DNA of 64,000 bases from Chlorocebus sabaeus (lineage: Eukaryota > Chordata > Mammalia > Primates > Cercopithecidae): NCBI RefSeq assembly GCF_047675955.1, contig NC_132911.1:21164565-21228564 (forward strand). The letters run 5' to 3'. Below the pieces are notes generated by a model. It had not been told where the DNA came from and made no database searches. It saw only the letters and a list, made by a program, of their open reading frames with translations. Of this stretch, positions 1 to 12,088 are shown piece by piece (within the stretch, counting starts at the first letter, position 1; the number at the start of each line of letters is the position of its first letter). The translations under genes were made by a program, and so were the position numbers.

Positions 1-864
1 AATCACATACCTGAACAAGCAAGACCTGATATTCCTCTTTCTGTGATCATTAGCCCCCGCTTAGTAAATAAAACCCACCTGCTCCCCTCTTTGCCCCCTC
101 CTCTTCCCAAGGCTCCTCTTAACCCTTCCAGGCCCAGGCTCAGCACCGGGGAGATTTTCCCTGGAAAACTTCCCCGTTTGTTTACCGAGACAGCGACTGG
201 CCACAGTGCACAGCAAGCACGCACGCCTGGTGCAAATTCAGAAAGAGACATAGACTCAGGGTATTTTTTGCGCTGGAACGTCATTTTTTTTTAAGTAGGA
301 GGGTGAGGCTGGGTAAACCAGGACATGTAGTTATTTGGAGGGACAGGATGAAGAAATCAGACGGCTTCGAGCTTGATTGCAAGACAGGCTTTCTGCAGAG
401 GAACTCAACTGAACTTGTTTCGGCAGATGTCCAAGTCTCCCACAACAGCCAGACACCCACCCTGGAGATTCTCACCAAAACACCCTCCTTCTAATCCTAC
501 TGGGCCAAAACCCACCGTGCTTCAATGGCTCGACGGAAAGTTCCCTTTGCTCTACTGACAAGAAAAGTGTTTGCTAAGCAAATTAATCAAAGTGAGACTG
601 TACGGTATGTGCAGAACTCACTAAGAGAAGAAACGATTTTCCAAGGTTGGAGAGGATTGGACTCACAAATACAATCTAGGGTTCTAGTCTCAGCTCTGCT
701 GTTAATGCACTGCAGTGTGGCTTTGATTGAGTGATACAAAAAGCTAAGGCCAGCACTCTCTGCGATCTGCTTTGACACGCTAATTCAAAATCCTCTGTTC
801 CTCTCCCCATCCCATTTTTCCTCACGTTCTACCTGAACACTCTCCCAGGACCCACCGAAACTCC
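1..864. other. Intergenic, no recognised feature
   Basis: Unique-looking sequence downstream of GFRA2. Neither strand holds a convincing exon, and I recognise no repeat family. Confidence 0.5.
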
Positions 865-1440
865 ATGCCTACTTTCTTTCAGTCAGTTAACAAACATTTA
901 CTGAAGTCCCACTCTCTGCCAGGCACTGTTCTAGAGGTTAAGGATAGAGGTGTGAAGAAAGAAAACAGAGGAAGATCTTGCCTGCTTGGAGCTTACATTC
1001 TAGTAGAAGTAGATCATGAACAATTATACACACAGACACACATACATATGCACATATGTGAACATGTATGCACATGTAGTCTGTTGGAAGGTGGTTAAGT
1101 GCTTTGGAAAAGTAAAGCGATAGAGAATAGGAAGTCCTAAACTAGCGGGGGGGAAGGGGTTCCCTGGAGATGGAAGGTTTCTTTAATTAGCTGATGTTGG
1201 AGCAGAGACCTGAAGGAAGTGAGGGAGTTAGCTACGATATTGACTAGGAAGAGTGTCCTAGGTAGATGGAACAGCCACTGCAAGACCTGGAGGTGAGAAT
1301 CGGCTGGGGGCGTACAAAAACAGCCAGGAAGAGCCTGTAGCTGGAGCAGAGTGGGTAGAGAAGGCAGTTGGAGAGGAGTCAGAAAGGTGGTGAGCCAGAC
1401 CATGGAGGGCTTTATAGGGAGGCCTTGTAAGGTCTGGGTT
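865..1440 (-). repeat. L2-like ancient repeat
   Basis: The stretch AACAAACATTTACTGAAGTC, CTGCCAGGCACTGTTCTAGA and GGAGCTTACATTCTAGTAG resembles the reverse complement of the L2 3' end. It is followed by diverged sequence (GCAGAGACCTGAAGGAAGTG, ATGGAGGGCTTTATAGGGAG) often seen in the same ancient repeats. I am sure of a repeat; the subfamily is uncertain. Confidence 0.55.
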
Positions 1441-4411
1441 CCACTTGAAACAGATTATAGTACATTTCTTTGTTTAAGCAAAATTGTATAATTCAGATTT
1501 TTTAATTCATTTAAATGGGTCTCCCTGAAAGCCTCCCGATTAATTCAAACGAGGGGAGTTTTGCCCCAGATTGATGGAAAGAAGCCGGGAAATACACAGC
1601 GGAATTCCAAGAGGCTAATAACTGGAAAAAATTGGTAACAATACTCAGGCAAACTACGTGGGTAAAGTGAGGCCACCTAACATGCTAGTGTGTCTCTAGC
1701 GGGTTCCTTCTCTCGACTCCATTCCCCAGGAGGCAAGAGGACCCTGTAAGGAAGGGCCTGGCCTGGACAGTGGAAAACACAAGATGGAATGATCACGATG
1801 GACCCAGAGAGCAGGTTCATTCAGGGGCTCTGAGTGGATAGATCCCCCAAGATGATGCTCAGTTGGGTCCAGACAGCGGAGAGGAAGAGCAATTCTGACC
1901 CAAAGCACAGGACTAGGGGGATAAAGCAGTTTCCTTCTCCAGGGCCTGCAAACACTGCACACAACTCCAGCAGCAGAAGGCGAAAGAAAGCCAGCCAGGC
2001 AAAAGAGGCTCTAACAAGGAAGGATGAAAGAGGGAATTCCTAGAAGAGAATGATTGGATTCCAAGTCTGTGCCACGCTGAATTTCTAACAGGACACAGCA
2101 ACTAGGGGTGACCTAATCAGTATGCACATATCATACCCAGAGTCCCACACCTGTCGTCTAAATCCTACACTTGCACGCTCAAGTATGCGGTAGTCCCGGC
2201 CTGACCACAGTGGGTGGGGCGAGCAGAGGAGAAAGGGGAGGAGTCGCGGGGGCAGCTGGCTCCAAGGGTGGAAGTCAGGGGGCTTGCAGAGGACAAAGAG
2301 AATACTTAGGGATCCCCCAAGAGAGACTCCTGTTCAGGGGGATCCCTGGGAGCACTCATCTTGCCGCCAGAAATCAATCACTCCATCAGTCATGTTGGTT
2401 GTGAACGAGTAGTACCCTCGAGTCCCCCCAACTGTCCTGCCACTGTCCAATTTCACTCTGTGGATGCTCCCAAGGCCTGCCCTAAACAGAGCCCTCCCCA
2501 GGAGGGCTTGCTCTCTGATGGGATCCTTTGCAAGGTGCAGACTCAGCGAGGCAGATCCTGGGTGGTGTGGACTTCCTAGACCTGCCAACCAATGCCCAAA
2601 AAGGAAGGATGCTCACAGGGCCAGCTCAGCCCAACTTCCCGCCCGCAGCAGGGACCCAGCAGTGCGGCTGCCTCCACAAACACTTCTCAGACTGCCTGGA
2701 GCTCTTTCTAGACCTGTCCTCTCCGAGGCTGCCCTGGGACTCTGTATCAAGATGCAGGAAGGTGAGTTTGAGGGGTCGGGCTAGGTCATCGCTGTCATCA
2801 CCTGGGACCACAGCTCCCCTGGACCATTTCCAGTTGTGAAAAAGATCAAGTCTCCTCCATTTGGAGGAGATGGTTATTCCAGCAGCCCCCATCACCACCA
2901 CGCACTCCAGGTAGAAATACCAGAAATACATTTCCCAGAAGAAGATATTTTAGTACAGATCCCTCATGTCACTGCAGCCTCCCACTCAGCCAGCTTTCTA
3001 GCAAAATGAGAATTAAGAGTAATTTCAGGTTGCTGGGGCCCCTGAAAAAGGCCTTTTATCTTCCACTGAGGATAAAAGTGAGGGATGGACTGGGCCAGGC
3101 GGGGTCATTCCACAAGGATTTGTTTGGCCAACCAGGCTGGACCTTGACTTTTAAATGGAGTAGAATGAGAGCAACAACCTCATCTTACATTGTGAGCCTC
3201 CTGTGTGTTGGTGGGCAGGGAAGGAGAGGGGAGGGGTCAGTCCACTGTGCCGGGCTGGAAAAAATCAAAGAGTTTTTCCTGGAAGCCTCTCTTCTGGCTG
3301 CGAGAGCTTCAACACACAGAGTCAGGCACACCACAGTGGTTGTGCAAACCTCCCACAGAGATGTTTGATGAGATTAGTCACTTTCTGCCGGGGTGGTCCA
3401 TGCGTAGGAGACTTCAAGACCTCTGATGCCGGGCAGTGTCCAGGTCAAGGTGGTGACTCAAGTGTGCCCTCCTCCAGGGAGGGAGGCCAGGCGGGGGCTG
3501 GGTCACTGCTTCACATGGCCCCAGAGGTTGGCTTCCCAAAAAATGCTATCTTGAAGGAGTGGGAACAAGCCAGCGTGAAAGGTGCCATGCACAGAGCAAG
3601 CTCTAAGGTCGCAGTCCACAGCTCTGGACTACAGACTCAGAGAAAAACTGAAGCAACCAAGCAGGTGGCCGTGTTTGCTGAAAGGGAGATGAATTTTGCC
3701 TCCTTTCAAGTCATTTTGCCCCAGGCCGGTGAGTTCAGGAAGGGCTGCCAGACACAGAATCCCAGAACCCCACTGCGGAAGGAAGCCTGGGGAGCAGCCC
3801 CTCTGACCTCTCCCTTTGAAGATGAGGGCAGGAGAGTCCAGGGAGGGTAAGTGACTTGCCCACAGCCATGCAGGGCTCTCAGGGACTTCTCTGTGCACTC
3901 GGGACCCTTGTCCCCTCCCCAGTCACTGGGGTGGCAGCTCCATTTGCTCTTGGCCACAGGTTCTCTGCAGGTACACAGAGAAACCTTGGAGCAAATTACA
4001 GAATGATGCTCCCTCCTCAGAGCTGAGACCCAGGTTAGGTACACAGATGGGTGAGTTGACAGTGGGTGGATTTCAGCCCCATTCACCCTGCTTACCAGAT
4101 GCCCCCGAGCAGAGTACAATCTCACCGTGGCATGCAAAGCCCACATTCCAGCCCACACCTATGCATGCCTGGTCCACAGGCTACCTGGCTTCTCTCCTTG
4201 CACCCCCTGAACCCCGTGCAGGACCGTTCCTCCCAGCTTTCTCCTCCATCCCTGTGGGTTCACCTCCCTTTGCACAATGGGGCTAGCGTGCCCTCTCTCT
4301 TCCTCCAACTTGAGCATTTCAGCCCTGTCACCCATCAGTCACTGCCCGCTGCAAACCCTCAGAGTTCTAACTGCCTGGGATAGACAGCTTCGTCTCAGAG
4401 GTCATCTAGAG
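1441..4411. other. Intergenic, mostly unique sequence
   Basis: Open frames here (for example around 3203-3850) have no recognisable family motifs and look like chance frames in GC-rich DNA. A weak MIR-like stretch (about 3790-3900, GGTAAGTGACTTGCCCACAG) is visible. 1455-1640 is AT-rich and non-repetitive and could be a conserved noncoding element. Confidence 0.45.
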
Positions 4412-4632
4412 CAGGGGTTGGCAAACTACAGCCCATGAGCCAAATGTGGCCTGTGCCTGTTACTGTAAATAAAGTTTTGTTGGAACACAGCCACGCCTAG
4501 TCATTGACATTGCCTATGACTGCTTTGGAACTATAGCAGAACAGTTGCTAGTTGCAATGGAAATGGCATAGCACACAAGGCCTGTCATTTTCACCATCTG
4601 GCCCTTTACAGAGAAAACGTGCCCATTCCTGA
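4412..4632 (+). mobile_element. hAT-type nonautonomous DNA transposon fossil
   Basis: It starts CAGGGGTTGGCAAACTACAG and ends in a decayed inverted copy (GTGCCCATTCCTGA). Inside are GTAAATAAAGTTTTGTTGGA, ACACAGCCACGCC and CTGGCCCTTTACAGAGAAAA, all typical of a common mammalian MER/Charlie-related element. The exact subfamily is not assigned. Confidence 0.7.
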
Positions 4633-4639
4633 CCTAAAG

Positions 4640-4735
4640 CAAACTTTCCAAGGCTCAGAGAAGTTTAGTGACCTAGCTGATGTCACCAGCTGCTGGATGG
4701 CAAAGCCAGCATTCGAACCTGGATCCCCTGACACT
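4640..4735 (-). repeat. MIR fragment
   Basis: Reverse-orientation MIR core: AAGGCTCAGAGAAGTTTAGT, GCTGGATGGCAAAGCC and AGCATTCGAACCTGGATC. Confidence 0.7.
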
Positions 4736-4812
4736 CCTTCCGGTATATTCCAGACTCTTTGAGGAAAGAAAAGACTATACTATGTCATCAGACTCTCACC
4801 CCATTGCCAACC

Positions 4813-5106
4813 TTTTTGTTGCTGTTGTTTTGAGACAGAGTCCCATGCTTTTGCCCAGGCTGGAGTGCAGTGGCATGATCTCAGCTCACTGTAACCTTTG
4901 CCTCCTGGTTACAAGCGATTCTTCTGCCTCAGCCTCCTGAGTAGCTGGGATCACAGGCACCTGCCCGGCTAATATGTTGTATTTTTAGTAGAGACAGGGT
5001 TTCGCCATGTTGGCCAGGCTGGTCTTGAACTCCTGACCTCAGGTGATCCACCCACTGAGGCCTCCCAAAGTGCTGGGATTACAGGTGTGAGCCACCATGC
5101 CCAGCC
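4813..5106 (-). mobile_element. Alu element
   Basis: Full-length dimeric Alu in reverse orientation. Flanking GCCAACCTTTT and GCCAGCCTTCT look like a decayed target-site duplication. Confidence 0.95.
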
Positions 5107-6519
5107 CCCGCCAGCCTTCTTTCTATACACAAAAGCACACAAAGGAGAAGTGGCTCTAGTTAGAAAACATCAAGGTGGCTCAGAACTCATACCCTCCTGG
5201 GGCTCTCCCTGCAGGAATCTCCTAGGAGCCCGAGGTAGCAAAGCCCGTTCCGCTTTTGCATCAGGCCTGACAGGCTGACCCCACACCAGCCCACCTCCCA
5301 TCGGTGTTGACATTCCCCTCAGCTCAGTTCCCCATCTGATCAATATTTATTCACTATTTTGAGCTGATGCACTTGCTCTGGCGGCACGTCCTCTGCCTGC
5401 ATGCCTGGAGAGGGGGAAGCCAGTCAAAGGGACTCCAAAGAGCGTGACATTTGCATCTTCTGTAGCCACCGTCCCCACAGTGGCTCACAGATCACTTCAA
5501 CTCTGATTTACCAACACAAGGAAGTTTCTTTCTTTCCTCTCTCTTTTCTCTCTTCCTGCCCTCTCAATTCCACTTGGCAATGCTTGCAAGAACACAGCCC
5601 CGGGGCCTGATCAGTCGTGTTCTCTTGTCTGCCACGGGGAATCTGTGAAAGCTTCTTAGGCCACAGCAAGGAGGAAGGAAGAAGATCCAAGCATGGGTCC
5701 CAGTGCAGCTTCTCTCACTGCCAAAAGGAGCCTGGTGGCCAGCAGGTGTTGAGGAGTCCTGGGGGCTGGGTCAGGGTGGCCACTGGGCCGAGGGAGTGGC
5801 TGAGCACCCAAGTGCCAGGGCATGTGGCAGGGTACTGCACTGAATCCTGACACCACGCCTTGGAGGTAGGGACCACTATCTCCATTTCACAGATGAGCAA
5901 ACTGAAACTCACACTGGACGTGGTTGCCCTCTTGGTCAGTGGCCAGTCTGGAACTCAAACTCAGGTCTGCCTGATTCCCACACTTACACACTATCTTCTT
6001 TAACCATGACGCCCCCAAGGTAAGAGCTGTCCAGACAGGTCCAAGCAAGTAAGATCCTAGCTGGTCAGTCTCTTTCCTGGAAAAAGCCACCTTCCATCAA
6101 AGCCATTCCCAGCAAGGTCATTATCGATCCCAGCAAAATCAGATGGCAAGCCCTGAAGTAGAATGCCACCCCCATGCCCCTACCCCACCGGAAAGGCTCT
6201 GGGCAGGGACCTGTGTCCTTGGGCAGCGTCTTCCTCCCCTCTCCTTCCTCCCTCATTTCAAGTCCACACGGTGCTTGATTTAAGAAGTTGCTTATAGAAC
6301 TCCCTCCTCATTGCCCTGTGGGCTCCCTTGTGAAGGCCACAAAGGTCTACTCCGTCCTGCATCTGTGGATGGTCTGTTACTGCTGACCTGCACAAGCGCA
6401 AGGCTGCTGGAGACGGAGGAGAGGGAGCAATGATGAAGCCCAATTAAGTGGAGCAACCCATGGTCAGCACAGGCAGAGCACACAGGTGGCATGTGTGACT
6501 CATTTCAGGGTGGCAGCCT
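5107..6519. other. Intergenic, unique apart from one MIR
   Basis: Outside the MIR at 5835-5990 I recognise no repeat family, and no exon with splice borders and homology. Confidence 0.4.
5835..5990 (-). repeat. MIR fragment
   Basis: Reverse MIR: CTATCTCCATTTCACAGATG, AGCAAACTGAAACTC and GGAACTCAAACTCAGGTCTG. Confidence 0.75.
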
Positions 6520-6765
6520 GGCGTGACAGCTACAGCACAGGGCCTCAAGCCAGCCCATTAAGTTTGCATCTGAGCACTGCCATACCCCATAACATCTTGG
6601 GGAAGATAGTAACCTCGCCACACCTCAGTGTGCTTGTGTATAGAATGGGTTGCACCACCAGCCTCACTGCGTCCTAATGGGGATGAAACGAGGTATTAGT
6701 CATACAGTTTTGGAATGATGTCTGGCACATGGCGAGGGCTATGTAAGCGTGAGTTATTTCTTAAA
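6520..6765 (+). repeat. MIR fragment
   Basis: Forward MIR: CACACCTCAGTGTGCTTGTG, TATAGAATGGGTTGC and GATGTCTGGCACATGGCGAG. Confidence 0.6.
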
Positions 6766-7463
6766 TATATGTATTTTTAAATATCTACATGTGGTTTTGG
6801 TTTGGTTTGCAGTAGTGCTATTAAAATCCTCCTAAAATGTTTGATATGATTTTTCCACTCTGGAAGGTACAGCACAAAAACTCCACTTCACACTAAAAGA
6901 GGAATGTGGCAAATACGTCTGGTTAATTGACGCTCTGCATGGCCTTGATTGTGTAAACAACATCTTTGCGAGGTTTTCAGAGCCCTTTCTATTTACTCAC
7001 TTGCTTGAACGTAGGAGGTAAAGTGATGAAGCCATACGGCTGGGTTTTTAGAAAACACATCAGACCTTAAAGATTCAATGTGGTCACCTCGGCAGGCTGT
7101 GATCACCCCCATCGCTCATGATGCTGGAGGTGTGCCTTGCAGGGGAGGGGATGCGCTGGGCGGGAAAATGCCAGCTGACTGCTTAGTCAGCCTCAGCAGC
7201 CTCTGTCCGTCTGTCTCCGTCTCTCTCCTCTCTTCCAGAGCTTCTTTAGAGGTGAGGAGGACCCGAACCATCTAATACAATTTTCTAGGTGAGGCAACAA
7301 AGATTGAACAACAGTGCCTGAAAGTCACCCGTAAATGACTAGAAGGCAGTCACTCCACCGTGTAAACTCACCACAGAGAATGTCATCAGCCTTACTTACC
7401 GGTACGGCTTCTAAATGACTTTGTATTTTCCTAAAAAATTGAATCAATTTTTAAAAGATGAAT
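6766..7463. other. Intergenic, unique sequence
   Basis: No repeat family is recognised. 6895-7060 carries homeodomain- and forkhead-like words (GGTTAATTGAC, GTAAACAAC) in unique DNA and could be a conserved noncoding element. Confidence 0.35.
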
Positions 7464-7582
7464 GGGCCAGGTGCAGTGGCTCATGCCTGTAATCCCAGCA
7501 CTTGAGAGAGCTGAGGTGGGTAGATCATTTGAGGTCAGGAGTTCAAGACCAGCCTGACCAATATGGCGAAACCCCATCTCTA

Positions 7583-7616
<34 letters not shown>

Positions 7617-7763
7617 TACAAAAAATTAGCTGGGTGTGGCGGCAGGTGCCTGTAATCCCAGCTACTCAGGAGGCTGAGGCAAGAGAATCACTTAAACCTG
7701 GGAGCCAGAGGTTGCAGTGAGGTGAGATTCTGCCACTGCACTCCAGCCAAAAACAAAAAAAAA
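7464..7763 (+). mobile_element. Alu element with an expanded internal A-run
   Basis: Forward Alu. The middle A-rich linker has grown to about 30 adenines (7585-7614). The right monomer ends early, at CTCCAGCCAAAAAC. Confidence 0.95.
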
Positions 7764-7842
7764 TTACCTACCCCCACTGAGACTCTTAAAAAATGAGCAA
7801 CAAACAGGTGATGAATCTGTTTACTTGTATTAACAGAGTATG

Positions 7843-8157
7843 GGCCAGGAGCATGGGTGGGTCACGCCTGTAATCTCAGACTTTGGGAGACTGAAGCAGG
7901 AGGATCCCTTGAGGCCAGACAATTGGGATCAGCCTGGGCAACATAGTGAGATTCCATCTCTACCAAATAATACAATGAATAGGGTGTAGTGCACACACCC
8001 GTAGTTCCAACTACTTGGGCGTCTAGGGTGGGAGGATCGCTTGGACCCAGGAGCTTGAGGTTGCAGTGAGCTATGACCATACCACCACACTCCAGCCTGG
8101 GCAACAGAGTGAGACCCTGTCTCAAAAAATCATAAAAATATTTAAATAAATACATAA
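7843..8157 (+). mobile_element. Old Alu (AluJ-like)
   Basis: Forward Alu, strongly diverged (GGCCAGGAGCATGGGTGGGT, GAGGCCAGACAATTGGGATC). It ends in an AAATATTTAAATAAATAC tail. Confidence 0.9.
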
Positions 8158-8368
8158 GTTTTTAAAAATATGCAGCATGTGACCAGTCTCAGCATACTTG
8201 GGAGGGGCAGCCCAATTTAAACTGACTTCACAGATTAGAAAATGCTGGTAAAGAATTTCTTCAGCTGGCAGTGAACACCGGGGCTTTGATCTTCGTGAGT
8301 AAAGCAAAGTCTACATCTTAGGCATTTGACAGTCTATGGCTGGGAACTAGAGACAGGTGCATATGTGT

Positions 8369-8436
8369 GGATGCACACATACACACACACACACACACAA
8401 GCCCCTTTCAGCATGAAGTGAGGCCGTCGGTGAATG

Positions 8437-8476
<40 letters not shown>

Positions 8477-8580
8477 GCCCCTTTTGGCAGAAGTGAAGCC
8501 ATGGGGGCATGCACGCACACACACACACATGCACACACACACAAGCTCCTTTGGCATGAAGTGAAGCCATAGCAGGTGGG
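8369..8580. repeat. Compound CA minisatellite, three units
   Basis: Three (CA)n blocks (8375-8399, 8441-8474, 8515-8543) alternate with related ~40-bp spacers. The spacers start AAGCCCCTTTCAGCATGAAG (8399), AAGCCCCTTTTGGCAGAAGT (8475) and AAGCTCCTTTGGCATGAAGT (8543). The period is about 68-76 bp. Alternating purine-pyrimidine stretches such as TGCGCGCGCACACACA could adopt Z-DNA. Confidence 0.85.
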
Positions 8581-9213
8581 CTATCAGACCCTCAGAGGCA
8601 GGAATCAGCAGGCAGCTGACACTGGGAGGCTAAACCAGAGACCCGGTAGGCTCCTCAGTGAGCAGGGCGAAAAGTCTGGATTGGCCAAAGGTGTCCATCC
8701 TGGCAGGCCTGGGACCACCATCAGAAAGGTCTGTGGGAGACAGGAGGGCACCTCCAGGGCCTGAGCATCCCCGTCAGGGCAGGACCAGCAAGAGCAGTGC
8801 TGAGCCCAGTTCTGGGAAACCTGTGTGCCAAGTCGATTGCAAAGGCACAGCCTGGAGTGCCAGGAACTAAGATGACGACACTGTGTTTGGTCTTGACACC
8901 AGGTAGGTGCTCTGCTGTGAGGACCACTGTGGGTCAACATGGGACCTGAGACACTGCTCACTCAATCCTGAGCTTCTGAATTGGCCACCTTATATGGCTT
9001 CACACTTGACAGGGTATCAGAGCCTAGAAAAAGCAGTGAGCCAGACTTACAGACAGAGGCATGCCCCGATCAGGAATCCTCAGGGCGCTGGTGGCAACAA
9101 AAGCTAATTTTATACCCTTTGCTGACTCGAGAGCTAAGGCACAGGGCCCTGGATTGCATGTGGCTGCAGTCTCCCACAGCAATTCTAAGATAATCTAAAA
9201 ATTAGTCTCTGGT

Positions 9214-9521
9214 GGCCGAGCGTGGTGGCTCATGCCTGTAATCCCAACATGTTGGGAGGCCGAGGCAGGCAGATTACTTGAGGTCGGGAGTTCAAGACCA
9301 GCCGGGCCAACATAGCAAAACCTCATCTCTACTAAAAATACAAAAAAAAAAAAAATTAGCCAAGCATAGTGGCACACACCTGTAATCCCAGTTACTTGGG
9401 AGGCTGAGGCATGAGAATTGCTCGAACCCAGGAGCCAGAGACCACAGTGAGCCAAGATCGCGCCACTGCACTCCAACCTGGGTAAGAGTGTGACTGTCTC
9501 AAAAAAAAAAAAAACAAAAAA
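9214..9521 (+). mobile_element. Alu element
   Basis: Full-length forward Alu with an A-rich tail. TCTCTGGTGG-like words on both sides indicate a target-site duplication. Confidence 0.95.
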
Positions 9522-11274
9522 TCTATCTCTGGTGGTCTCTACCAATCTTTCCATGATTAACTTCCTGTTTTTGGTCTCTCAACACCAATTTCAATGTCTA
9601 GTCTCAAATGTCTTAATGTTACTAGAATTCATTCACACCATTAAATTAACAAAGATGGCAACATTTTACTCTTCCAGTTCTATTTGCATATTTTGAGAGA
9701 ATCACAAATAAGAATCATCTCAACCAAAGGAATGAATAATCGTAATCGTAAAATTTCAGCCATGTGATACTTGGATAGGGAGACATTTCAGGGCAGAGTA
9801 AAGCTAGCTAGTATCCATTCCTCCTTCATAATCGCACCTCACTTTCCTTCCGGGAAATTTTCTCTCCCCCATGATGTAGCCTAAGGGCTTACCTCCTATT
9901 AGAGATACCAGACATGACATATATATCCTCCCTCTCACACCCAACTATGGCAGAAGGCAGGCATAAGGCCCAGTTCAGTCACATGGGCAATGGTTGGCAG
10001 CAGAATGATGACCCTGCAGATCCTGCCTTCCAGTCCCTCAGATGCCCTCTGGTCGCCGCCCTCGCCTCCCGTGATCCCTCCACCTTCCATGAATTCTGTG
10101 AGCCACCTTCTCCCATAGCCTTCCAGTAAAGTACTTTTTAAGTTAAATGGTCTTTGCTGTTTGCAAAGAACATGGATTCCTAAGTGGATGCCATGACTAC
10201 GTCTACCCTCAGTAAGGCCAGCGATGGCTGGACAGAGACCTGGCTGGCTCACTGTACGCCTTCCATGCAGAGGTTGGAAGGCAATACACCACAGTGATAA
10301 ATGTCGTGAACGGATGCTGCTCACATATGTACAACCAGAAGCAAAAGCCATTGAGAGGACCTGCGATTGGGAGACAGGAAAACTGCATCCTGTTGTCCAG
10401 TTGAAATGGGATGGGCTCACATGTAGCCCTGAAGGCCAGGCCGACAGTAGAAACATCCTCTTGCCTGTCAGTCTTCCATTCGCCCTCCTGCCATGGGTAT
10501 GCACTCACACGTGCATATGAACATGTGCAAGCCTGCACGCGCCCGCACGCACATGTACACATGCTCACATACATGCACACACACACTTGGCCGGCAGGCA
10601 TCCTCCTGGTCCTCTCTGGGGAGAATCTCTCTCGGAGACTATGGCAGGCCGAGCATCCAAGTGCGGCCTGGGTAGCAAGTGGAGACACAGGAAAGGAAGG
10701 ACTAGAGGGAGACCCAAAAAATACTTACGCTTTCAGACCATGACCCCAGAACATTTCACAATCATCTCCTTCTCTGAGGGACCCAAAAGGCCAGGTCACT
10801 GCACTCACAATTACACATCTCAAATAAGCCAGGAGTCCCAGAGGGACATACCACTTTGCTCTATGTAAGACTAACAGGGCCACCCAGACAGCCTGACAAT
10901 AGAACATTCCCAACGTGCGATGCCAAGCTGTCGCTCCCCACCATGCCCGCATCCGCTACATTCTCTTCCAGTCTGGGAGCCACAGGCATTTGCGCTGACT
11001 GGAAAGGTGAGCAAGGAGGGAACAGAACAGCCCACCAGGCTCAGCACAGCAGAGACCCGCAGATCCTGCCCCCAGTGTCAAACCACCTCCTAACGGAACT
11101 CATCTACCACAGTGCGGACACACGGGTCAGACCTATGGGTGCACACACATGCACACAGGCACACGCACGGACACACATTTCCCCAGCCCACCGGGAGCAC
11201 CACTTATGCAGGTTAACACTGGACCAAGAACAAAACGGGGGCAAAACCCCACAGGACCGAGGCAGAGGCGGCTT
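9522..11274. other. Intergenic DNA downstream of the GFRA2 poly(A) site
   Basis: No convincing exon. CA/GC-alternating stretches occur at 10500-10590 and 11136-11178. The longer open frames here (up to 189 codons, 9935-10504 minus) show no family motifs and run through the CA-rich stretch. Confidence 0.4.
10500..10590. repeat. Alternating purine-pyrimidine tract
   Basis: Diverged CA/TG/CG stretch (CACACGTGCATATGAACATG, CACGCGCCCGCACGCACATG), potentially Z-DNA forming. Confidence 0.7.
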
Positions 11275-11287
11275 GCTTCCTAGCACG

Positions 11288-11293
11288 TTTATT
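11288..11293 (-). terminator. GFRA2: Polyadenylation signal AATAAA of GFRA2
   Basis: Read on the minus strand, the sequence is GGCTCCAATAAACGTGCTAG. A canonical AATAAA is followed about 15 nt later by a CA (near 11277), a plausible cleavage site. A downstream stretch rich in G and T (11220-11260 on the minus strand, GGGGTTTTGCCCCCGTTTTG) suits cleavage-factor binding. I found no other AATAAA on this strand between here and the stop codon. Confidence 0.7.
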
Positions 11294-11532
11294 GGAGCCT
11301 TGGTTAAGCGTGGATGTGGATCAGAAGCCCCCACCAGAGCCCAGCCAGGCCGACTGGAGCAGGGCACTGGGGGGCAATGTCCTTTTTCCCCATTATAGAC
11401 AACAGTATTAAAAAAAATAAACTTTACAATAATACATTTTCGCTCATCTGTTGGGGTATTGTTTCCATAGTTCTGTTGCTTAAAAAAAAGGAAAGAAAGG
11501 GGAAAACCACACAATATATGTATATGGATGTA

Positions 11533-11540
11533 TATATACA
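11533..11540 (-). promoter_or_regulatory. Pumilio-type element UGUAUAUA in the 3'UTR
   Basis: On the transcript strand the octamer TGTATATA matches the Pumilio recognition element UGUANAUA exactly. It sits within an AU-rich, partly self-complementary segment (11510-11550) about 240 nt upstream of the poly(A) signal. A chance match is possible because the surroundings are TA-repeat-like. Confidence 0.35.
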
Positions 11541-12088
11541 TATATGTTGGGAGAGGAGCCCCGGTGTGTACATACAATTGACGTATGTCTAGGAAATTAG
11601 GAAAGAGAAAGTGGAAAGGAGGAGGAGGGAGAAGAGAGCAGGAGAGCTCGAGGGAACAGGGTGCTGCAGATAACACACCCGGCTGTGGTCTCTCCTCTCC
11701 CTCTCCCCAAAGGGAGACCTCCCAAAGGACCCATGAGAAACCAAAAAAAGCCAACAAAGGACCATTTCTCTCTGACTTCAACATTTCTGCCACCAAGAAA
11801 GCAGCTGATGCCCGAGTTTTGCTGCCTCACCACAAGGGGCTCTCCCAGGCAGGCTGAGCTCCCAAGCCCTCCTGGAGCTGGCCCCAGCCCCACCACTCTG
11901 TGCTAGTCAGGGGGAGCCCAGCACAGTGCTAACCCCCTCCACCGCCATCCGTGGGGAAGTCCCCACACCAGCTGCAGACCCCCCAGCCCCACCCGAGGGC
12001 AGAGAGGGAGGGCAAAACCACCTCCATCCTCGAAGCCAAAGGGCTGAAGGTGGACCCCCGTGGCCAGCCCCGCTGTCCCGCTAACCGA

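Noticed and set aside
3203..3850. 215-codon plus-strand frame downstream of GFRA2
   Set aside because: No recognisable domain, no repeat-unit logic and no splice borders. Frames of this length occur by chance in GC-rich DNA, and overlapping frames here are equally open.
8334..8570. Val/Cys-rich and His/Thr-rich frames at 8334-8570
   Set aside because: Translation of (CA)n in several frames.
8375..8580. Repeat-spacer pattern resembling CRISPR at the CA minisatellite
   Set aside because: The spacers are related to each other and the repeats are dinucleotide runs in a primate genome.
9195..9554. Alu-derived peptides (e.g. 9195-9554, 31644-31976, 46705-47130) with LPRLECSG-type motifs
   Set aside because: These are the standard translations of Alu elements, not genes.
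9935..10504. 189-codon minus-strand frame downstream of GFRA2
   Set aside because: It runs through a CA-rich tract and shows no known family motif; judged a chance frame.
11408..11424. AATAAA on the plus strand near 11415 as a poly(A) signal of a convergent gene
   Set aside because: It lies in an A-rich stretch of the GFRA2 3'UTR, and no plus-strand exon precedes it.
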